Assembly (NCBI GenBank): GCA_009777795.1
Contig: WRLC01000001.1
Span: 1-61,508 of the forward strand
Reading direction: 5' to 3'
Origin: Candidatus Saccharimonadota bacterium
Lineage (GTDB): Bacteria; Patescibacteriota; Saccharimonadia; Saccharimonadales; Saccharimonadaceae
Length of the DNA: 61,508 nt
Part shown: one piece after another, positions 1 to 7,264 of the stretch
How positions within the stretch are numbered: position 1 is the first letter of the stretch
Layout of the letters: each line of letters begins with the position of its first letter
Position numbers and translations under genes: made by a program
The notes under the pieces: generated by a model
The model's database searches: none
The model's input: only the letters and a program-made list of their open reading frames with translations
What the model was told of the DNA's origin: nothing

Positions 1-2
1 GC

Positions 3-818
3 CCTACTAACCGAACCTTAGCTGCTGATGCTCGTGATGGCAGTACTTACTGGGTACGTCTCATACCGGGCACCAATGGCCTTGGCGACAACTCTTCTGG
101 CGACTTGTGCTGGATGGAGACTAATCTTGCTTATGCTGGGGGTGGCGATGATACCTACAACGATACCATCAGTGGCATGACACTAGGCTCAACAGCCAAT
201 GACAACATTGCTAGTGGGCAAGCTTGCTACGGCAGTAATGCAACTATGGCGGCTAACCCCACAACGCTCTGTTATTGGATTCCTTTGAACGCAAATCCAA
301 CCAGTGGCAGAACTAGCCCATCGACAGCTACAGATGGTGGAGCAGGCATCGACAACACCACCACTGACACGAGGCCCACTAGTACAAGAGCTCAGTTTGG
401 CTACCTTTATAATTGGTGCACCGCGATGGCTGGGCAATCCGTAGCTTGCCAAATTACCGCTGCCACCCAACCTAATCAGAGCGTCAACCCCGGCAATGGC
501 ACCACCTACAACATCTGCCCAGCTGGTTGGAGACTCCCCACAGGTGAGGCGACAACCGGCGAGTTCGCCCTGCTAATCTCGGCTCTAGACTGGACTTCTG
601 GAGCACCGACACCGCTCTTTACCAACGGTCTTTACATGTTTGCCGGCACCTTCGGCAATGGCTCGTTTAGTGGCCAAGGCTCGCTAGGTGGCTACTGGTC
701 TTCCACTATTAGCATCCCCGTCAATGGGTTTAGACTGGCCTTAACTAGCACACTTGTCGGTTCCTCGACCATGGCCAATAAGGGCTACGGCTACTCTGTT
801 CGTTGTGTGGCGCCTTAG
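3..818 (+). CDS. FISUMP-domain surface protein, C-terminal part (5' end outside window)
   Basis: The reading frame is open from the left edge and ends at TAG 816-818, so only the C-terminal ~271 residues are visible. The sequence has the hallmarks of the Fibrobacter succinogenes major paralogous (FISUMP) domain: DARDGSTYWVR, GDLCWMETNLAYAGGG, GYLYNWC, NICPAGWRLPTG, GGYWSST and a terminal SVRCVAP. The same order occurs twice in the protein at 27773-29965, so the two genes are paralogues. FISUMP proteins are secreted surface proteins of unknown function; the signal peptide would lie upstream. Codon use here is less G-biased than in the neighbouring GH97 gene, which may reflect separate ancestry. 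Confidence 0.85.
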   Translation, partial: PTNRTLAADARDGSTYWVRLIPGTNGLGDNSSGDLCWMETNLAYAGGGDDTYNDTISGMTLGSTANDNIASGQACYGSNATMAANPTTLCYWIPLNANPTSGRTSPSTATDGGAGIDNTTTDTRPTSTRAQFGYLYNWCTAMAGQSVACQITAATQPNQSVNPGNGTTYNICPAGWRLPTGEATTGEFALLISALDWTSGAPTPLFTNGLYMFAGTFGNGSFSGQGSLGGYWSSTISIPVNGFRLALTSTLVGSSTMANKGYGYSVRCVAP

Positions 819-850
819 TTGCGCCGGGCATTATGTGATATAATGAGCTT

Positions 851-2812
851 ATGCTTAACATCTTGAAGAAGTTGTTTTTTAAGACCAAAGGTGTTCCACA
901 GAAAGCTACGGTGCCGAGCCCAGATAGGCGGCTGGTGGCCGAGTTTGAGGTGGTGGGCGGGGTTTTACAGTACCGGATAAATCGCGATGGGCGGCCGGTG
1001 GTGAATGCGAGTCGGATTGGGATTGAGCTGAAGAACGACCGGCCGTTGGCAAAAAATTTGCGGATGGTGCGGACGGCGAAAAAGTCGGTCAATGAGACTT
1101 GGGAGACAGTTTGGGGCGAGGAAAAGGCGATTATAAATAATTATAATGAAATTGCGATATTTCTGGCGGAGACGGACGGTGCGGAGCGACTTTGGACGGT
1201 GCGGGTGCGGGCGTTTAACGAGGGTGTGGCGTGGCGCTATGAGTTCCCGGTGCAGCCGAACTGGCAGGCAATGGAGATTGTCAACGAATACACCGAGTTT
1301 GCGTTTGATAGGAACAGCACGGCGTGGTGGATACCGGCTTACCAGCCCGATCGCTATGAATATAATTACACCAAGAGCAATATGAGCGATTTGGAGGTGC
1401 CGGTGCATACGCCGCTAACTATGCGACTGCCGGGCGGATTTTATGCGGCGGTGCATGAGGCGGCGCTCTATGATTATGCGGCGATGACGCTTCGACCGCA
1501 GGGCGGCAAGTTGGTGTCGGACTTGACGCCGCTGTCGAACGGAACGCGGGCGGCGTTGGTTTTGCCGGCGCAAACGCCATGGCGGATGGTGGAAATCGGG
1601 CAGGCGGCGACGGATTTGATGGCGAACCGGATGATGTTGAACCTGAACGAACCATGTAAATTGCCGGACACGACGTGGATTCAACCGGGGAAGTTTATGG
1701 GGATTTGGTGGGCGCTGCATTTGGGTGAGTTGACTTGGGGAACGGGTGAGCGGCAAGGGATCACGACGGCGCGGGTGCGGGAACATATTGATGCGTGTGC
1801 GGCTTATGGCATCCCGGTTTTGTTGCTAGAGGGCTGGAATACGGGTTGGGATGGCGACTGGATGAACCATGGTGAGCGGTTTAATTTTACCGAGCCGGTG
1901 GCGGGGTTTGATTTGGATGCGAGTGTGGAATATGCGCGGGCGAAGAATGTGAAGTTGATGTTGCACCATGAGACTTCGGCGGATGTGGCGAACTACGAAA
2001 AGCAGTTGGACGCGGCGTATGCGTTTTTGAAAGCGAAGAATGTCCATTATTTGAAGACGGGCTATGTGGGGTCGCGGATTAATCATTTGGAGTTTCACCA
2101 TTCGCAGATTGGGGTGCGGCATTATCAGCGGACGGTGGAGATTGCGGCGGCGAATCAGGTGATGTTAAATATCCATGAGCCGATTAAGGGGACGGGGATT
2201 GAGCGGACGTGGCCAAATTTGATGACGCGCGAGGGCGCGCGTGGTCAGGAATATGAGGGTGGGGCGCTGGCGCCGAACCATGCGACGATTATCCCGTTTA
2301 CGCGTGGGTTGGCGGGGAGTTTTGACTATACGCCGGGGATTTTTGATGTGGCGAATTTCACGAAAAGAGTGGCGACGACGGTGGCGCGGCAGTTGGCGTA
2401 TTATGTGGTGATTTTTTCGAGTTTGCAGATGGTGTCAGACCGGCCGCATGTTTATAAAGACCACCCGTTGTTTCGTTTTATCCAGTTGGTGCCGACTTCG
2501 TGGGGCAAATCAATTTATTTGCTGGGTGATATTGGCGAATATTTGGTGGTGGCGCGGCAGGTGCGGGATGGGGCGGATTGGTTTATTGGCGGGATTACAA
2601 ATGAGAATCCGCGGCGGGTGAATTTATTTTTTGATTTCTTGGAGAAAGATGCGAAATACACGGCGGAAATTTATCGGGATGATGAGCAGGCGCATTACCG
2701 GGATAACCAGCTGGGATATAAGATTGAAACGCGGGAGATTAAGCATGGCGATCATTTGGCGATGTACATGGCGGGCGGCGGCGGGTTTGCAATCTATCTG
2801 AAAAAAGGGTAG
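851..2812 (+). CDS. Glycoside hydrolase family 97 (alpha-glucosidase/alpha-galactosidase type)
   Basis: The 653-aa product matches GH97 in length and layout: an N-terminal beta-sandwich, a TIM barrel and a C-terminal beta domain. Visible motifs are LLLEGWNTGWDGDW (~residue 320), LMLHHETSADVANYE (~370, with the acidic residue expected at the active site), YLKTGYVG, and NIHEPIKGTGIERTWPN followed by TREGARGQEYEGG (~440-470, the second acidic cluster). The family hydrolyses alpha-glucosides or alpha-galactosides; inverting and retaining members differ in acidic positions and I cannot assign which applies. No signal peptide is evident, so it may be cytoplasmic. A -10 TATAAT at 839-844 (TGA just before it) ends 6 nt before the ATG, implying a leaderless mRNA. 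Confidence 0.88.
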   Translation: MLNILKKLFFKTKGVPQKATVPSPDRRLVAEFEVVGGVLQYRINRDGRPVVNASRIGIELKNDRPLAKNLRMVRTAKKSVNETWETVWGEEKAIINNYNEIAIFLAETDGAERLWTVRVRAFNEGVAWRYEFPVQPNWQAMEIVNEYTEFAFDRNSTAWWIPAYQPDRYEYNYTKSNMSDLEVPVHTPLTMRLPGGFYAAVHEAALYDYAAMTLRPQGGKLVSDLTPLSNGTRAALVLPAQTPWRMVEIGQAATDLMANRMMLNLNEPCKLPDTTWIQPGKFMGIWWALHLGELTWGTGERQGITTARVREHIDACAAYGIPVLLLEGWNTGWDGDWMNHGERFNFTEPVAGFDLDASVEYARAKNVKLMLHHETSADVANYEKQLDAAYAFLKAKNVHYLKTGYVGSRINHLEFHHSQIGVRHYQRTVEIAAANQVMLNIHEPIKGTGIERTWPNLMTREGARGQEYEGGALAPNHATIIPFTRGLAGSFDYTPGIFDVANFTKRVATTVARQLAYYVVIFSSLQMVSDRPHVYKDHPLFRFIQLVPTSWGKSIYLLGDIGEYLVVARQVRDGADWFIGGITNENPRRVNLFFDFLEKDAKYTAEIYRDDEQAHYRDNQLGYKIETREIKHGDHLAMYMAGGGGFAIYLKKG

Positions 2813-2820
2813 AATAAGGT

Positions 2821-3921
2821 ATGAGCGAGAACTCTGGAAGTGGTAAGCATTGGTTAGTGTACATCCCGCTATTTGCGTTGATTTTGACGGGGTCGGCGTT
2901 TGGCACGTATCGGATAATTGATAATAGCCGGGGCGGGTCGGAGGGCGAGGTAGTCGAGGGCGGTCAGGATGGTGGTGATGGCGGATCGGGCGGCGAGGAG
3001 GATGATTCGGAAATAATTTTAGGAACGGACGGGCGCGAGTGCGCGGGCATTGGTGTGAATGGCGAATGTATTGACGAAAGCGGTGAGGTGGCGCGCAAAG
3101 ACGGCGAGATAATTTATGTTGAGCGCGCGGCGGGCGAGCAGGACAATAGGGCGCCGGTGGTTTATGCGACTTACTCGACGACTGAGCCGACTAATGGTGA
3201 TGTGGTGGTGGTGATTCGGGCGAATGAGGCGATTGGGGTACCGGTTGGCTGGGAGTATGCTAGCGGGGTGTTGGTGAACGAGATAAAGAAAGTTTATAAA
3301 GAGAACCGGAGCGAGGTGGTAGAGGTTGCGGATTTGGCGGGGAATATTACGGAAGTGCGGATTGTGGTGAATAATATTGATCGGGCGGCGCCGGTGGTGA
3401 GTAATTTGCGTTATAGCACGACCGCACCGACTAAGCAGGATGTGGTGGTGAGTTTTGAGACGAATAAGGATGTGCAGACGCCGGATGGCTGGGAGCAGGA
3501 TGGTAGCGCGCGGAAGTTTAAGCGGACGTTTGCAGCGAATTGGTCGGGCAGGGTGACGGTGCGGGATATGGCGGGGAACACGGCATCGGTAAACGTGGCG
3601 GTCGGGAACATTGACAAGGCGCCGCTGACGGCTAGGATGCTGGACGAGACGGCTTCGTTTAATCCGTCGAATGGCAATTTGTCGAGTGTCACGATTAGGA
3701 TAGAGGTTAGCAAGCCGGCGGATAGCTTGACGAGTGGGCTGAGTGGCTGGACGAGGTTGAGCGAGACGACTTGGAGCAAGGTCTTTACGGCTAATGTTAA
3801 CGAGACGATAGTGCTAACGGACAAGGTGGGCAATACCGCGTCGTATACTTTGCGTGTGATGGGGATTGGTGAGCATGCTGGGATTTATAACGCGAACAAG
3901 CCGACTTTGACGCAGCAGTAG
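2821..3921 (+). CDS. Membrane-anchored protein with tandem Ig-like repeats
   Basis: 366 aa. One membrane segment lies near the N-terminus (about residues 12-30, YIPLFALILTGSAFGTYRII), followed by a Gly/Asp/Glu-rich linker and three related beta-rich repeats of about 80 residues. Repeat landmarks are APVV..YSTTEPTNGDVVV, APVV..YSTTAPTKQDVVV, and the DLAGN / DMAGN / DKVGN turn ending each repeat. These resemble bacterial Ig-like modules of extracellular adhesins. Only 8 nt separate it from the GH97 stop, so it is probably co-transcribed, although TAGAAT at 2810-2815 could also serve as a -10. No function is assigned beyond a surface anchor or adhesin. Confidence 0.7.
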   Translation: MSENSGSGKHWLVYIPLFALILTGSAFGTYRIIDNSRGGSEGEVVEGGQDGGDGGSGGEEDDSEIILGTDGRECAGIGVNGECIDESGEVARKDGEIIYVERAAGEQDNRAPVVYATYSTTEPTNGDVVVVIRANEAIGVPVGWEYASGVLVNEIKKVYKENRSEVVEVADLAGNITEVRIVVNNIDRAAPVVSNLRYSTTAPTKQDVVVSFETNKDVQTPDGWEQDGSARKFKRTFAANWSGRVTVRDMAGNTASVNVAVGNIDKAPLTARMLDETASFNPSNGNLSSVTIRIEVSKPADSLTSGLSGWTRLSETTWSKVFTANVNETIVLTDKVGNTASYTLRVMGIGEHAGIYNANKPTLTQQ

Positions 3922-4935
3922 TTAAAGCAGGAGAAAGTCGTCTTTGCGGATGAGGATAAATCGGTTGTTTGTGAGTTGGAACTTTTTTTGCGGCTTGAAT
4001 GTGCGGATGGCATGGAGGAGGCGCTTTCGTTCGGGCATGGTTGACTTGACGCCTTGCGATTTTAACCAAAAATACAATAATTCTAGTAAAATGTCAGAAT
4101 CTAAAACTTTGTAGAGCGACTTTTGCATAGCTAGCCCCTCAGGTACAGCGTCGTCCGACCCCGTCGCCACGGGACGGACGCGCTTCACTCTCGGGCTGCC
4201 GCCCTCCGAGACGCCCTTCGAGGCTAGCTCTGCAAAAGTCGCTTCGATTTCGCGGGTGATTTCGAGTTGGCGGTTGCGGAGTTGCAAAAGTTTCCATTTG
4301 GTGTCGAAAGGTAGGGCAGAAGTTTTGGGGCGGAGGCGGTTGCGTAGGTATTTGGGTGATTGGTTGGTGGAGTCTTCGCGCCATTTGATGCCGAGTTCGC
4401 GGGCGAGGGCGAGAATTTCGGACTTTTCGAGCTCGAGAAGCGGGCGAACGTAGTTTTCGCGGTTCAAGACGGCAAGGCCGCGCCAACCAGTGCCGCGGAT
4501 TAAGTTAATCGCCACGCTTTCAACCAAGTCGTCGAGGTGATGGCCGGTTGCGACTTTCCCGCAAACTAGTTCTTCGGACACGACGTCGCCTCCGCCCGTC
4601 GTCACGGGGGAGTCGCGTCTCGTTCTCGGCCGTGGCCTCCGAAAGTTCTTCAGAACCAGATTTGCGAGAAAGTCGTGGCGGGCCTTACGGGCTGTTTCTT
4701 CGCTGTCGTTTGGTAGGTTGGCGGATTGGGAGATGAACTTTACTCTATGAGTAAGGGCGAAGTCTTGGACGAGTTTTTGGTCGAGGTGGCTATCGGGGCG
4801 GAGGTTGTGGTTGAAGTGGGCGATGGTGATGGGGGCGCGGCTTTTGGCGAAGATGTGGGCGAGGAGCATGCTGTCGACACCACCGCTTGTGGCCAGAAGA
4901 TAGTGGGTGCTGGCTGGAGGATTATTTCTTGACAT
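3922..4935 (-). CDS. tilS: tRNA(Ile)-lysidine synthase, carrying two in-frame palindromic insertions
   Basis: TilS converts the wobble C34 of tRNA-Ile(CAU) to lysidine. The PP-loop SGGVDS is at residues 17-22, and HFNHNLR, ARHDFL and ATGHHLDDLVES follow as expected for the N-terminal ATPase domain. Two stretches do not fit the family: an Arg/Pro-rich insert between LVLKNF and GKVATG, and GVSEGGSPRVKRVRPVATG... after ELASK. Both coincide with palindromic repeats at 4550-4675 and 4116-4242, and both keep the frame. The start overlaps the end of the upstream sugar transferase by 14 nt, so the two are translationally coupled. It meets the 3' end of the preceding + strand gene with no spacer. Confidence 0.92.
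   Translation of the reverse strand: MSRNNPPASTHYLLATSGGVDSMLLAHIFAKSRAPITIAHFNHNLRPDSHLDQKLVQDFALTHRVKFISQSANLPNDSEETARKARHDFLANLVLKNFRRPRPRTRRDSPVTTGGGDVVSEELVCGKVATGHHLDDLVESVAINLIRGTGWRGLAVLNRENYVRPLLELEKSEILALARELGIKWREDSTNQSPKYLRNRLRPKTSALPFDTKWKLLQLRNRQLEITREIEATFAELASKGVSEGGSPRVKRVRPVATGSDDAVPEGLAMQKSLYKVLDSDILLELLYFWLKSQGVKSTMPERKRLLHAIRTFKPQKKFQLTNNRFILIRKDDFLLL
4116..4242. repeat. Palindromic element copy A, inside tilS
   Basis: 28-nt arms at 4116-4143 and 4215-4242 are inverted copies of each other (24 of 28 positions by hand). They enclose a 71-nt core at 4144-4214. The core matches the core in obgE (25846-25915) at about 57 of 70 positions, but the two copies lie in opposite orientation relative to their genes. 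On the tilS strand it encodes SEGGSPRVKRVRPVATG followed by SDDAVPEG and keeps the frame open. Core plus one arm is 99 nt, a multiple of three. Confidence 0.85.
4550..4675. repeat. Palindromic element copy B, inside tilS near the active site
   Basis: The left arm (about 4550-4577) and right arm (about 4638-4675) are imperfect inverted copies: CGACTTTCCCGCAAA is matched by the reverse complement of the right arm with a one-base bulge, and the right arm carries extra bases. The core shares CACGACGTCG, CGCGTCTCGTTCTCGG and CTCCGA with the obgE copy. It interrupts TilS between RHDFLANLVLKN and ATGHHLDD, which are normally only a few residues apart, so the insert lies beside the ATP/tRNA site yet leaves the frame open. 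Confidence 0.75.
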
Positions 4936-5539
4936 GTATTTTGACGGTTTCGGTGGTGTTCTCCACGATACCGTCGCCGATGAGGACCACTCCTAGAGTG
5001 CGGAGTAGACAAACACAGTCCATTTTGAGGCAGAGGTGGTCGCGGTAGTGGCGGTCGAGTCCCACCTTCTCAATCTCGCCGACGTTGTCGCGGCCGTTGA
5101 CTTGGGCCCAGCCGGTAATACCGGGGCGGAGCTCAAAAACGCCATGTTGGCGGCGGAGGGAGTTGGTGGTCTTTTCAAGCGTGAGGACGGGGCGGGGGCC
5201 GATGAGGGACATCTCGCCGCGGAGGACGTTGACTAGCTGGGGAAGTTCGTCGAAAGAGGATTTGCGGAGGATAGCGCCGAAGCGAGTGACGTACTTAGAG
5301 TGGTTAATCTCGGCAGAGGCTTTGACGGGGGCGTTCATGGTCATAGTGCGGAACTTGTACATGACGAAGTGCTTGCCGTCTTTGCCGACGCGTTTGTCGC
5401 GGCGGATAGCGGGGCCGTCGCTTTCGAGCTTGATGACAAGGGCGACTAAGAAAAACGGTGCAGCGAGCACCGTTAGGCCGAATAGTGCGAACAGGAAATC
5501 CCCTGCTCGCTTAACTTTGGGATAGGTAATCTTTGTCAT
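4922..5539 (-). CDS. Undecaprenyl-phosphate sugar transferase (bacterial sugar transferase family)
   Basis: About 205 aa. It has the layout of the WcaJ/PglC-type catalytic domain: an N-terminal hydrophobic segment (FLFALFGLTVLAAPFFLVALVIKL), then the positively charged substrate loop with GPAIRRDKRVG and YKFRTM, then DELPQLVNVLRGEMSLIGPRPVL and RPGITGWAQVNGR. The enzyme loads the first sugar phosphate onto the lipid carrier for surface polysaccharide or glycoprotein synthesis. The ATG at 5539 is preferred over a TTG at 5548 because the -10 TATAAT lies at 5551-5556 and GGTAGAG precedes the ATG. tilS follows with a 14-nt overlap. Confidence 0.88.
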   Translation of the reverse strand: MTKITYPKVKRAGDFLFALFGLTVLAAPFFLVALVIKLESDGPAIRRDKRVGKDGKHFVMYKFRTMTMNAPVKASAEINHSKYVTRFGAILRKSSFDELPQLVNVLRGEMSLIGPRPVLTLEKTTNSLRRQHGVFELRPGITGWAQVNGRDNVGEIEKVGLDRHYRDHLCLKMDCVCLLRTLGVVLIGDGIVENTTETVKIHVKK

Positions 5540-5581
5540 CTCTACCAATCATTATACAAAAAAGCTGGTTAAAATGCAAGA

Positions 5582-7255
5582 CTAAATAACGCGGGCGATT
5601 TCAGATAGGGTGGTGTGGCCGGCGAGGGCGGCGATGACGCCCTTTTGCTCGAGGGTGAGCATTTGGTCTTGGCGGGCGGCTTTTTCGATGGCCTCGGCAT
5701 TGACGTCGGCGACATCGCCGCGGAGGAACTTTTGGATTTCTTCGTCGACGATGAGCTGCTCCATGATGCAGAGGCGGCCAGAGTAGCCGAAGGGCGCGTC
5801 TTCGCTAATGACGGGGTCGTAGAGAGTGAGGTTGTTGGCGTCGACGCCGAGCTCGGCGAGTCGTTCAGGTGAAATGCCAGCGAGGACGTTGGCGAGATAT
5901 TTCTTTTCGGCTTCGGTAGTTTCGCGTTGTTTTTTGTGGCTAGTGAGTTTACGGACGAGGCGCTGGGCAATGACCATGCGGACGGAGCTGGCGAAGATTG
6001 GGTTTTGGCCGATGAGGTCGATCATGCGGGCGAAGGCGGCGCTGGCAGAGTTGGCGTGGAAGGAGCTAAGCACCAAGTGGCCGGTAATTGAGGCTTGGAT
6101 GGCGGTGCGGGCGGTGTCGGAGTCGCGGATCTCGCCGACCATGACGACGTCGGGGTCGAGACGGAGGACAGAGCGGAGGGCGTCGGCAAATTGGGCGCCG
6201 TCGGTGGTTTTAATCGGGACTTGGGAGATGCCGGCGATACTGTACTCGATAGGGTCTTCGAGGGTGATAATTTTGCGGTCGCTGGTGTTGAGAGCGTTTA
6301 AAATTGAATAGAGGGTGGTTGACTTACCAGAGCCAGTAGGGCCGACCATGAGGACGAGGCCGCGAGGATGACGGATGACTTCCTCGAGGGTTTGGCGTTC
6401 TTTGGGGGTGATGCCTAGCAGCTCGAGGTTCAAGAGGCTTTCGTTGAAGTTGAAGAGACGGAGAACGGCGTCTTGGCCGAAGAGGGTGGGGACGGTTTCG
6501 ATGCGGATATTAAGCGTGTGGGTGTGGCCGTCGCGAGTGATGTCTTTGTGGATGTGGCCGGATTGAGGTTTGTTGCTGGCGAGGCTGAGGTTGGCGCGGC
6601 TGGAAAGTTCGCCAAGGAGGATGCGATAGCGTTCGCGGTGAAGTTCGGCGATGATGTGGAGCATGCCGTCGACGCGGAGGCGGACGCGGATGGCGTCGCG
6701 GAGGTTTTCAATGTGGATGTCGGAAGCGCCGAGCATGTCGGCTTGCTCGATTAAAAAGTCGAAGACTTGGCCGACGGCGACGGTGTTGAGAGTTTGGCTG
6801 ACTTGGCTCAAAGTCTCGCTGTCGCCTTGGTTGGCAATCTTGATGTCGTCGTAAATGACTTCTTCGGGTGGGTCGTAGCGGAGGAGCCAAGCGCGGTAGG
6901 CGGTTTCGGAAATGAGGGCGAATTCGACATGCTCGCCAAGGTCTTTGTACTTTTGGGCGAGATTTAGGATGACGCTGCGAGGGGTGGCCGAAGTGACGAA
7001 AAAGCGGAAAGGTTGTTCGCCGCCGCCGCGTTTGAATGGTACGGCGAAGTTTTTATGCATCTCGGGGATGGTCATCATGTCGTCGAAGTTTTCGACGAGG
7101 GGGGCTTCGTCCTCAAAGGCGCGGGTATCGACATAAGGCAGGCCAAGGATAGTAGCGCGCCGGGCGGTAGACTGCTCTTCGTTTTCGCGGCGGCTATCCT
7201 GCTTACGCTGTTCGTCGATTTCTTGCCTTTTTGCTGTTCCGTCGTCTATTGCCAC
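5582..7255 (-). CDS. GspE/PilB-type secretion/pilus assembly ATPase
   Basis: 557 aa, the usual size for this family. Walker A GPTGSGKST is at about residue 308, the Asp box follows in TLEDPIEY, then Walker B LDPDVVMVGEIRDSDTA and the His box ITGHLVLSSFHAN. The N-terminal part contains the domain ahead of the hexameric motor. It powers type IV pilus or type II-like assembly at the inner face of the membrane. The GTG start at 7255 follows AGGAG and lies 9 nt after the stop of the VirB4-like gene, so it is the last gene of that operon. No PilC- or PilM-like genes are in view, so whether it drives pili or cooperates with VirB4 is open. Confidence 0.9.
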   Translation of the reverse strand: MAIDDGTAKRQEIDEQRKQDSRRENEEQSTARRATILGLPYVDTRAFEDEAPLVENFDDMMTIPEMHKNFAVPFKRGGGEQPFRFFVTSATPRSVILNLAQKYKDLGEHVEFALISETAYRAWLLRYDPPEEVIYDDIKIANQGDSETLSQVSQTLNTVAVGQVFDFLIEQADMLGASDIHIENLRDAIRVRLRVDGMLHIIAELHRERYRILLGELSSRANLSLASNKPQSGHIHKDITRDGHTHTLNIRIETVPTLFGQDAVLRLFNFNESLLNLELLGITPKERQTLEEVIRHPRGLVLMVGPTGSGKSTTLYSILNALNTSDRKIITLEDPIEYSIAGISQVPIKTTDGAQFADALRSVLRLDPDVVMVGEIRDSDTARTAIQASITGHLVLSSFHANSASAAFARMIDLIGQNPIFASSVRMVIAQRLVRKLTSHKKQRETTEAEKKYLANVLAGISPERLAELGVDANNLTLYDPVISEDAPFGYSGRLCIMEQLIVDEEIQKFLRGDVADVNAEAIEKAARQDQMLTLEQKGVIAALAGHTTLSEIARVI

Positions 7256-7264
7256 CCTAATCTC

